DNA of 64,000 bases from Eleginops maclovinus. Lineage: Eukaryota > Chordata > Actinopteri > Perciformes > Eleginopidae. The number at the start of each line of letters is the position of its first letter. Positions within the stretch are counted from its first letter, which is position 1. The stretch covers positions 10,743,032 to 10,807,031 of the forward strand of contig NC_086350.1 in NCBI RefSeq assembly GCF_036324505.1, in the 5' to 3' direction. Below are positions 13,701-25,700 of this stretch, piece by piece. A program made the position numbers and the translations under genes. The notes under the pieces are model-generated. The model had not been told where the DNA came from. It did no database searches and saw nothing but the letters and a program-made list of their open reading frames with translations.

Positions 13701-16700
13701 TTTTATGTTTCAGAGTGTACTCTTTGACAGTGTCAGCTTTCATAAGAACAAATGTTTGCCTCAAGCTTCACGTGTCAGTTGCTAGTGGGCCCATGCCAGT
13801 TTTGGTTATGATTCATAGGTTAATAGACAAGACATTTTGGGTGAGTGTTGCTTTCGGTGTTTTAACTTTGGAAACCAGTGCGATGGATTTTATTTTAAAA
13901 GTCGTCATGTGCAGTCATCCTGAAGCCTCCCTCCTGTTTGCCTTTCTGTTATCCAAGCCCTTTGGAAAAACAATGCATTCAATTCTATTGTCCCCTTCTT
14001 CTGCCTGCTAACTTTGCTTATTGATGCATCAGCGGGAGATTTTTAGAAATTATGCACTGAGACAATATCATTCTTACTCAGGTTTCACAGCTAGTATTCT
14101 TCTGTATTGATTTATTTAGTTTGGTCTCATGTCCTCCTTATTATGGTTTTTCAAAACAAAGGATGTAACAGCAGCGACAGCGAAAAAAAACAAATGGTGA
14201 CGTCGTGGTAAGCTGCTGTGTCGTGGAGCTGATGATTGTCAGCAGGGGCTCAAGTTGTGTGGCGAGTAGGATTTTCAGATATCAGAGGTGGTGCAGCTAA
14301 CATCTGTTTGAGCAGCAGTGGCTGTTTGGCATTCAGAAACCTTCTGCCTGCTCCTGTGAGCCCAGTGCCGTTTGATCCGTGACATAGTTGTGAGCAGAGT
14401 TGATATTGGACCTGACCAGATTCCCAGCCTGATTTGATTCCCTGTTGGGCTTGTATCAACAACCTTCAGTATTTGGTTGTGTTTACTGGGAGTTAATAGT
14501 TCACAGATGTTCAGAGGATCATGGTTATCAGAGGGGAGAGAAGATGTGCAAATCAATAATTACAGAATTGTCACAACCATGGGAATATTATAGTAATAGC
14601 ACATAATGTGGGTCTTAAACCTCGACCTGTCACATTAAGTGATGTCTTCCTGGTGATATGTTAATTTTATGTCTCTGGGATTACATGCTTCTCAATGTCA
14701 GCAAATAATGCACGTGAACACAGGTATAAAAAAAAGCTGTTGTGACAGATGCTGAAAGCGAATGATCGCCTGATGATTTAGCAGCGGACGACCATTTTAA
14801 TAGTGCACTCCTCTCTAATTATGGTGTGATGTGGGTAATATTGAGCGAGCATGTAGACTCTCGCTGCCTGCTAATTCACAGCAAACAAACACAGCTGGGT
14901 GTTGGAAGGCAGCGCACTGCCAACTGAGACAGAGAGAGTGGTAGTTTCACTCTGTCTCCTCTCATGTCTGGATTCTTCAAGAAAAACCCTCAGCATCACC
15001 CTGGGCAGTCCAAGTCTTTTCTCTCTTATCTGCAGTCCCTTAGCAAAGAATCTGGGCCCCGTTCAAATGGAGCCTCAGCAGGCCCCCCTTCCCCTCATAA
15101 TACATCCACTGGGATTTCTTTACAAATCACTGAATCAGCAACTACACACATCAATCTGTGGTGGTTATTAGGGCAATCCGTATGTATTTATAACTCATTA
15201 AAGATAGTCTGCTCAATCTGAAGTCTCAGCATATTTCAGCCCTGTTTGTCAACATACTGTAATTACCCTGTGGAGCTTTCATTTAGCAAAAAAACAACAA
15301 CTATATGATAATCAAAATCATCAAGCCTTGTTCATAAGAAAAAGGTGTTCACGACAAAAGCATGTTTTTTTTTTGTCCATGCTCTCTTGAATTACACCAT
15401 GGCATTTTCTGATAACTGGTGTTTCATTTGGTATAGGCACAAAAACCGACTCTGTTGCAATAAAACATTGTCATTTGACTTTGTCTTTGCGCCTGTAATA
15501 ATGATACAAATAATAATCTGGAGCCTACTTAAAAAGGATAACTGAATTACTGTTTTCACTAGAGTCCTGTATTTATTTGCATAATTAAGGCAATTTCATT
15601 TTCAAGTGCTAGCCCAGTTTCTTGCAACATAGACGTAGCCAATTAAAACTTCAGAAAAAAACATCTAAATGTAATTGATTAAGGAAATATTCGGATCCAT
15701 TTACTTTTGCACTCTTGATTCTCTTGCAGTAGATGTAATTATTGTAATTTCCCAATTAATTTACACTTAAATAACCCATTAAAACTAAGTGAACATTTAT
15801 TTTTAGACATTTCTGCTAATTTATTAAAATCAAAAACTAAAATATCTAATTTACATAAGTATTCAGACTCTTTCAGTACTTAGTTCCAAGCCCCTTTGGC
15901 AGCAATGACAGCTTCAGGTTCTCGGCTAAGTCTCTACGAGCTTTGCATACCTGGATTTGGGAAGTTTATCCCATTCTTCCTGGCAGATCCTCTCAAGTTT
16001 GGTCAGATTGGATGGGAAGCCTCTGAAATGCAATCTTTGGGTCTCTCCACAGATGTTTTTTAATGTTCAATTCTGGGCCGGGCTATTTAAGGACAGTCAG
16101 ACTCCCGCAACGACCCGTGTGACTTTGTGGCTAGTTGCTTTCAGTCATTGTCGTGATAAAAGGTGAACTGTTGCCCCAGTCTTAGGTCACGTGAGCTCTA
16201 AGGCAGGTTTTCTTCAAAGACCTCTCTATTTGGCTGCATTCAGCCTTCCCTGAATTCTGACCAGTCTCCCTGCCTCTGATAAGCTAACCCAAAGCATGAT
16301 ATTGTCAACACCATATTTCATCTTTCCCCCTGCTCCTGGAAACACTCAAAGCTTTTGGTTTTATACCCTTGCTTTGATCAAGGCTTCGTCACACTTGTAT
16401 CGCAGAGGTCCACAAGGAGGTCCTTGGACTTCATGGCTTGGTTTTTATCCTGATCAGTTTAATTAATTGCTACATCTGGACTCTAATCAAGTTGAATAGA
16501 TCTTAAGGATAATTAAAACAGGATGCACCTGACCAAAATGTTGAGTGCCACAGCAAAGGACCTGAATACTTAAATGTTATTAATAGATTAAAGTTTTAGA
16601 TTTTTAATACATTTGCATAACATTCCAAAACTTGTCTTTACTTTGTCGTTATGGGTTATTGAGTCTAGATTAATGGGCAAAAATGGCTATTTGACCGATT

Positions 16701-19700
16701 TTTAAAATTGTCAATAAACACAATAAAGTCTGCAAACAGTAGCAACTTTGAAAAAGAAAAAATGCCTCAGTGTTCAACTTACAACACGATTCAAACTTGG
16801 ACTGCTAATACAGGAAGTGTTTTTTAAATAACTACTGAGCGTAAACGATCAAACATCTCTGATGCTGCTAAAGATTCCCTTCCATCAGTAAGGTTAGTAA
16901 ACACAAAAGTACAACTGAAGGCTGAACGGCTTTAATAGAGGCTTTATCCATATTTATTTGTCCAGCAGCAATAGTCTACTTTTGATGCTAAAAGCTTTAT
17001 AAAGCCTTATTTCTAAATTGAAGATAAAACAATCTCAATTCCAGCGTTTTTGAGCCCCCTCCCTATGTCGAAGCCCTCGCTTCGACACACCTGCTCATCT
17101 GCTGCTCAGACTTAATGCCATTTATTACTCTGTCTGTTGGGGTTTGATTGAGAAAAAGTGTTAGTTGGTTGTTGTTTTTTCCTTCTAAGTTGCAGCACTT
17201 TGTCTCATAATTAGTTCACTGTATCAGTTGGAGCTATTTTGAACTCGTGGATCAGAGCCAGACAGCACTGAATACTGTAATCATGTGAAGCCATTGGACG
17301 CCTAACAAAAAGACGTCTGGTATAAATTAAACGTAAGTATTTTCAAGTGTATTTGAGTAGAGGATGAGGGGGAAATTGCTCACTTCTCCATTGGTGTGCT
17401 TTAACCCTCATTTGGGGTATTGAGCTTCTCTATTGCATGTTCTTGTCTTTAGAGATGAAGAGCTTTGTTATGTTCGTCACTATGGATCCGTGCAGCCTCC
17501 ACCTCCCTTGAGGATACAAAACAGAGTGTTTATCTACTCTTGTGAATGAGCTGATGGAAAGGTGAAGAAGATGGTTTGAAGCTGTGTAATTCTTGGTGTG
17601 TGCATGGAAATGAGGATCATGGGACTCAATGCCCATCCATTTCTTGTTTCCACATCCAATGCACCAGGGACTTCCTGTCACTCATTGTTTCCCTCAGTTC
17701 ACTTTTCACACCTGCCTCTCCCCATCATCTCTTTGTCTCTCACACCATCCTGCACTGTCCTTGTTTTTCACTCCTTCTGACCGTCAGTTTTTTCTTTTTT
17801 CCATTAAATTTGATTTCTATTTTCAGCTCTCACTCTTCTGGACGCTCGCTCATCCACTGTGTCTTCCCACCATCGTGAAATTTTTACGATAGCATTGAAT
17901 GATACATGAGTTTCCTTTGATAGCTTGTCCTCGAATGACAGAGATTCAGACCGTTTTTTAATCCCCTGAAATTTAGGTACAAGAGTGCAGTATTTATTGT
18001 GCTGTGCTTATGTAAAATGTTTTTTGTAGGAGGAAACGTCTACCTCCTGTGGATGCTTTGAGGCTTTAGTGGTGCATTGTATGCATCTTTGTGTACTCAA
18101 AATGGCATAAACAATTTAATGAATTCATCCATTATTTCAGTCAAATGATACAGCTATTATAGCCAAAAAAAGGACTAAAAAGATCCTAAATTGTGTTGAA
18201 ATTGTTCAGTGATGGTTAATAAAGACACTGTTCATTACAACTATGCGTTTGATTACCACGCACATCTCTTTTGTGCAGCTGTTTGACTAGTCGCTCCTAT
18301 CAGAGCTATGTTTATTCATTTGTTGACTTTTCTATTTGAGGTTGGTGGTGATTATACAACATGTGAGTGGTTTTGTTTTCTTGTGTATGATGGATATCAT
18401 TTTTAGCTCAGTAGTGCCATTTTGGGCTTTATCGTTTTTGTTCAGCAGGGCTATTGTCAACTCTGGCTTTGTATCAGGTTCAACAATATCAAAAGCCACA
18501 ATGTGTGGACAGTAGTCGGAAATGATATCCGTGTTATCTGGACCTAATGAAGTCAACTCGGCCTGCTCAGAATGTAAGCTTTGAAGATAACTGTAATTTA
18601 TAGAGCTATGTCAAAATGGTTATAATTTACCACTACATTCAACTCAGATTACCAGTATGATACGTTTTCGAAAAGAAATGAAGAACTGCAAATATTAGAA
18701 AGAAATCAAAGCCGTAGCACTGTTTGCTTTGTTATACTCCTGTGATATTTATGAGCATTGTAAGCATCCTACATAAATCTAAGTAAATTCAGTCCCTGGT
18801 ACATAACCTCTAGCTGATTGCCTCTCTGAGGTTCTCTTCATGTTTACTGCTTGGCTCGATGGGTTTGTGTTTATGAAGACAGGTTGAATACGGGCAGTTG
18901 TAAATGCTGTGCAAATGTTGCAGTGGATATGTGGCAGAAAGATGTTTGCAAGCCACTCCTAAGGGGGAGAAATCCTCCACAGACTGCCTGTTGTTTTTGT
19001 TGCCCATTGGTTGCTGTTCCAGACAAGGAAAAACCAATGTTGAGCAACCAGAGCTGTGTCCACAGAGTTAAGAATGGGGACATCCTCTTCCAACATAACC
19101 ATCTAGCTACATTCTTAATGAATGGTGACATAACATGGCAACAAGAGAGGATGAGACTGATGCAGCAGTACAAGTCTATTAAATGAAATGTAAAATCGTG
19201 GAGCGCCAATAGCAAAATTGTTCCAGCGCATGCCATTAAACTGCAACACCCCGGGTCAGACTCTGGGACATGTGTTGCATGTCAGACCCCTTTCTCTCGC
19301 CTAGTTTCCAGTCTGCCTCTATGCTGTCATCTGTGTATAACAGCGCCCCAAAGTAATTATTTTAAACAAAAATAACAAGAAACAACGATCGGTTCAACAT
19401 ATTTCGCCAATTTTTTGTTATAGTCTTTTAATTATAAACGTAGCTTGGTGGCTATATAGGAAGAGGATTTTACCATTCTCAATTCTGCAGACTTAACTCT
19501 GATTGTCCTTTTGTTTTCCTTTCCTGGAACAGCCACCAATAGGCTCAACGAACAACAGGCGGTCGGTAGAAGAAGTCTTCCCCTCAAGTGGCACAGAGAC
19601 AAAGAGTGGTCAGCAAATATTTTTCTGACCACTTGTTTACTGCGGCACATGCACAGCATTTACAACTGCCCGTATTCAACCTATCTTCAGAAACACAAAC

Positions 19701-22700
19701 CGGTTGAACCAAGTAGTAAAGGCGGGGGAAAAAAACTCTGAGGTAATCAGCTCGAGGTTATGTAGCAGAGAGTGAATTGACTCATCTATGTAGGATGCAA
19801 GCAATGCTCATAAACAGCACAAGGGTATGGAAAAGCAAAGTGTAGCACAGCGAAAACAACTTTTGATTGAACATATTTCTTCTATAACAACACACACTAA
19901 CCTGATAACGCTGTCTTTAGGATTAAGGACATGTAGCAGAACTCTACCCAGGTCTGCTGAGGCTTATTACGAAGGCACATTACAAAAGCAAAGTGGAAGC
20001 GGGGAGGTTGCCTATCCAGGATGACTGGTTTTAAGCTTTCACCCAACACCAAGCCTACCACAGCAAATTGCCATCCAACTTAAGATCCAATTGTCCACGC
20101 CCAGCCAACGTGGCAGCTCGGTGTGTTCTCCTCCCAGTCATTTCCTGGGCCGGAGAATCTTTGCCCATTTTTGATGTGTATCAGAGCATTATTTTCAGGG
20201 AATCATGCGTGGAATTTGGGGTGGAGCTGGGCCGCTTTAGACTGATCCCCTCCCTGTCCCACTTCAAGTGCCAATACAGATTACTTGCATTGTGACACAT
20301 GTGAAACACCTTTCACTGTAATGAGCTTTTCCACCAGAATGAGTCCAACAGACCTCACTTTTCGAAGCCTTTAAATTGCCATTATTTCCATGGTTACAGC
20401 AGGTCATTCTCTAGCTGTTTGAAATCAGGTTGCTGCAGGACTTTCTAGATGCTTCTCTTCAGTACCTGGCGGATTACCTTAAAGAGGCAATTGCCATGTA
20501 AATTTCAGGGTGGTGCGAATGATAATCGTAGTCAGAAATGGCTCTCAAAAACAGATTTGATTTGACTTTGATGAGTGTAATCAGGAGACCGTCGGGCAAA
20601 GGACTGATGGCACAGTGTTCCTGAGATAATGGGACAGGCATTTCCACTTGAAATTAGTAAAGCAAAAACACAGCTTCAAAGGACAAATCTAAGTTAACCT
20701 TTTCTTTCTCTGCTTTCTCTCTCATCTCCTCCCTCCACTCGGCTCCAGGGCAAGAGGAATAAGCCAGGAGTGGAGACAGCAGACACTCCAGACTCGGCAC
20801 GTGGGCGAGGGGAGAAGAAAGCCATCAAGTAAGTGCCTGGTAACGGGTTGGGGTAGAATAATTTGGTGATAATGAACTCCTTTTTGGTTCGACTTCGACT
20901 ACCATGATGTACATCACCCACAAGCAAGGCGGAAAAGGAGGCCTTTAGTTTTATCTTGAAGAGCACAACCTCTACAAGAGCATGTTCGGGTAGACATTAA
21001 CCGTAAGGTTAGTGATTTAATCAGTATAGATTAAATTTGCATTATCTTACCTGTGAAGCTTTTGGCTGAATGAGCCGGCCCCACTTATCTTATGGGCTGT
21101 GAGATAGGTCTCCCTTAAGTGCAGGCCTTTAGCCGCGCCTCTGTATTGCTTAAAATGCAGGTTTGTGCCATCGTCAGAGAATAAATGTCGGGGAATATTT
21201 TTGATTAAACATTTCTTTCAGGACTCAAACTAAGAACAAGGTATTTTCTGTCCTTGGGAGAGGAAGGCTATAGGTCAGCACCAGAAAATGTCAGCTTTGT
21301 AATGCGAAGTACAAAACTTTATTCTACAAAATGCCTCCTATTAACCTGCTCATCACTCCTTCTCTTCTGTAGCCTGCCGCTGTCTCAGCTATTTCTGAAT
21401 GTCTTTTGTTTACTTTTCATTTTCTGTACGGACGGTTTAAAGCATTAAAGATGAACTGTGTGAATGTATTCTGACTTGAGCTCCCTTGGTCTGAATCTTA
21501 ATTTAGCATTTTCTTTCTCACTGGCTCCAGCAGCATTGGTGTGTTCAGTTTGTCATTTCAGCTTGAAACTTCTTCTGTGTGTGCACTGGCTTTCTCTCCG
21601 GCTCTGTCCCTGTGCTGCAGCTCTGACCTCTGCTGTGTGACTTCTATGACATCAGTGATTCTGCTCACCTTTTCCTCCTCTACTTAACTGTCTGCGATTT
21701 ATATCTCTGCCTTGTGTCTCATGCGTTTGTGTTCTCACTGCTCACGCCGAGGATGGGGGCCTGACTTCTTAATGTTAACTCTAATGTGTTTCATCAGTGG
21801 TGCCGTGCTAGATAAACAGAATGTAATCACATGCTGTGTGTATCCATCAGATTATAACTTCCTCTTTTCTTGCTTCTCCTCCTCTATCTCTGTGTCTTTG
21901 CTACAGCACATTGCTTTACGAAAAAGCTGTTGTGAATGCCTTTTTCCCCCAGGCTGCCCCTTTTTTTATTTTTAAATCTAACCACACATTTGTCAAGTGC
22001 GGGTGGAAAAATAGACATTAATCTGGGCCTGTTTCAAACTCCCATTCAGTGCAGCTGTATCTGTAGCTGTAACCATCTGCCTCAAACCAAGCCATGGCAT
22101 CAAAGCAGGAGCGCCTGCTGCGATGGGCTGGTTGGAGCCGAGGCCGTCCACAGTTGTGTTGCTCTGACCTGTCTCTCTCTTTGGCCGCAGTGATCTAGAC
22201 AGAGACTTTTGGAATAACAATGACAGCAGCACAGTGCAGCAGAGGTGGAGCTCCTATCCGCCCAAGGAGTTCGTACTAAACATTTCTCCCTATGCCCCAT
22301 ATGGAGATCCACGCCTCACACTCAAGTGAGTCTTGGTCCAAGGTTGGTAAGAGTTTTCCCCTGAGCAGGGCTGTAACGAGGCAGGGGCAAGTGTCCATCC
22401 TTAATTCCTTTCCTTTAGTCGCGTCCTTACTGTTCCTCTCCACCCCCAACACCATGTTTTCCAGTTGTGCACCACCACAAACCACGCATCAAATTGAACT
22501 ATTAGATTTGGATGTTATAATGTCTGACAGCTAATTAAATCAGCCAAGTTTGATAATCTCGATTATTTCTATTTTCCTGGGGTTAACATTTTCTCATGAG
22601 TAACCGGGGATGTTAGGCCAAGGGCGTTTTGGAAGAAAAAGCCCTTGCTATAAATGTCAGTGTTGCAATATACACAAACCACACATTTCTAGACTTGAAA

Positions 22701-25700
22701 TTGTTGTTTAATGCGATTTCCATCAACAATAGTAATAACGGCAACAATAACAACCCACCCAATGTCAGAACACTGGAGGGCACAAATGGTTACTAATGAT
22801 TACTCATAGTCTGCTTGGGAAATGTGAGTGTAGGAAATGTCATACACGCACATTACAGCATCCCCACAACAGCCATTCGGCCATTACTGCAGCGTCAAAC
22901 AGCACAGCCCTGTAACCTCCCCGGGCTAATTTCTGTCGCTACTCCTCACATCCCCGTCACCTCCTCATAAACAGAGGCGCATGTTCAGATGCCCCCCCAC
23001 TCCCTACAGCCCTGCCGGTCCCACTAACTCCCGACCTCTAACCTCACCTCTCTCCCATGGGGCTGTAACCATGGAGACGGACAACCCTCGTAGCTTTCCT
23101 TTTGAAAAGACAGGTGTATACTTTAACCCACCTTCTTTGTAATCTGTGTATCTCCCCGTCTTTTGCGTGTGTGATCTGATGTTGTTGTTGTGGAGGGTTG
23201 ACCGTTAAACCAGGTTGCAGTGTGTTGCCAGTGTTCACCTGTGGTTTACATCCATCCCAACCTAAAAATATAATGTGTACTGCACTTACGCTGGAGCACT
23301 TGAACTGTGTCTACTGTCTATCCGAAGATAAGGTAACAGTGTTTTTTACTTGATGCAATAAAAGTCATTTTTTCACTCACTAGGCCATTGAATCCAATAA
23401 AGCAGTAGCAAGGTCATACCTATCTCCCCCCGGGCGCAAGAAGGCTTTAAGCCCAGACATCCTGCTACCAGGCATGTGTCTGATTCACTGTCTAATAACT
23501 GGTCATCTTTAATAGACCTAGCTGTGGAGGACTGTGTGTTAAATTGCCTGAAGAAGGAAGGCAGCAGTGCTTATGAAGGCGGTGGATATATGGATTGCTG
23601 TCTGGAATCTCTGCCTGCAGATGATGGCTGCTGATCTCAGGAAACCTGCTGTATACCCTGGTGCTTGTGTTTGAGAAGTTCCATTTTTTTTTAAAACCCT
23701 CAAGGATGTCATTTATTGTCCATAGAGCTGTTTTTCAGCCGGTCCTGTCTTTGCAGCGGTAAAAAAAATGAACTCTGCACTGCAGTAATGTTAAAAGAAG
23801 CTGTTTCTATCGGTAGTGTTTGAGCCAGCAAACTTTCTGAAATTCAATTAAAAATGGAAACATTATGAAGATATTTCATAAGTAGGAGAGACATGGGACG
23901 ACCTCTCTACTCCAACCAATAACATACCGATACAGCAAACACACAGCTTGGAATTATTTCCTGCTTAAAATTCTCTCGAGATCAGCAGCTTTCAATCTCT
24001 CTAATGACATTGGGCCTCATTTATCAAACAGGAAACTATCAATCTGCATATTTAAGGATTTATTGGATTGGACGTTCAATACTATAATTTTTCAATATTG
24101 AGCTCTTTAAAAACCTTATATCAGCAAGACACATAATCTTAAAAATGTCAAATTGACATAAACCACTTTTCAAATTTACGCATCAAGTATATTATACTTG
24201 AGTTGATCAATCCGACAGCTTCGTGATGAAAAAATGTCAAGACTCTGTGGCTATATTTCTTTTACAAATCACTTCTACTGTCAGAAGTTCAGTCAGGAGC
24301 AGGATTGATATCTGAAAGCTATATTCCTGTAAATACTCTTAGTGATTCATGGTCCCATTTATTTATGTCTTCCCATCTTTTTAAGGGGAAAGACGTTCAC
24401 CTTGTGCTCGATAAATGAGGCCTGTGTGTCTTGTGTTGACCGTGGCTTCAGCAGTGTCATTCATGCTGTTGTGATTGATGACTTATCCATGTCAGGTCAG
24501 TTGGTCAGAATTAAATGTGAAAGGTGACCTTCTGAGCAACATGATGCAAGTGTAGTCCCCTCCCTCCCCCCCGACCCCCTCGCTTACACACCAGACGACA
24601 GTGTCCTCCGTGCCTCATATTTTATGTCTCCCCGAGCAGGAGCACCATGCATTTTATTGAAATATAGTCATGTCACCAGAGGGCACTACTGTGCTTTATT
24701 TTTGATCATCACTGCTTTCAGACTAGATTTGACATTTTAAACCTAAAACCAGTTTTTAGAAGAAATTTGAGTTGACAAGTGCTCTTACTCTAAGTACAAA
24801 CACTGATTAATTTCTGAACCTTCGTGCAAGGTCGATAACATTAGATTGCCCTTATGATCCTTTCTACTGTGTGGTGTAGGTATTTCACTACTTCCTGTTT
24901 ACTGTTGTTGATGCTAAGTGGGGATCAGATGACAAGCAGATCTTTAACAATGAAATATTGGACATTAGGATCTAAAAATAGAATGTAATTGATGGTTTTC
25001 GGGCAAATGCACTTGTATTTAACCAAATGGCCCTTTGGATGACTTCCAAAATGAGTTGATTATTTTCTTGTGAGGCACTTCAGCACAAGCCGTCCTCCAG
25101 TTGCTCTAAGTTGCTCCTATTCAATTTCCTTGTATACTAGCACATCTCAAGGCCCAAATGCCTAAATGAATGAGAGAATGATACTTAAATCACTGGCATC
25201 CACACACTGTTGCCACTAGTGAATGCTGGCAGCTGTAGTATTGGTCTTCCAGGCCCAAAGGAGTGACTTCTTGTTGGTTTCCATCCTCCACAGGCTGCCT
25301 GTAAATCTCCTCCTCCTTTTCCTCCCTGCTCTCCTTTCCCCGATCCCTCTCTTTCTCCCCACTGGACTCCACACAGACCTTTTCATCCTCCTGCCTCTCT
25401 CTTGGCGCGGAAAACTAGACCTGCCCATTCACACACTCTACTGATCTGTCTCACCTCCTTAGCCATGTGGTTGCTCAATCTATTTTCCTATGTGTGGTTG
25501 TGTGAGTATTTCTGTCTGTTATTCTCACGCTCTTTGGTCTTTCTCTCCTCTGCCTGTCGTTATTGTCCCTCTTCTATACCTTCTGTCTGCTGTGGGACCT
25601 CCGCACCTTGTCTCTCTCTTAGTGGGGCAGTGTCAGGGGGTCAGAAGGGGGCAGCAACTGGGCATGGGGATGATGGGGGGGGTCCTTATCGCAGTGACAG

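Larger units (their letters stand above)
10279..20748 (+). other. syt7 intron (TM exon to juxtamembrane exon)
   Basis: About 10.5 kb, GT...AG. It holds a (TTA)n tract, fragments of a hAT-like element, a G-rich tract, a decayed Tc1/mariner copy and a large inverted repeat (listed separately). The 131-codon open frame at 11860-12255 has no motif and an equally open antisense frame. I see nothing recognisable in 11340-13070 or 13110-15680. Confidence 0.75.

Noticed and set aside
18851..19741. Several 75-121 codon frames on both strands with a shared [10 protein letters not shown] motif
   Set aside because: The shared motif arises because the two arms of the inverted repeat are the same sequence in opposite orientation; no frame spans both.
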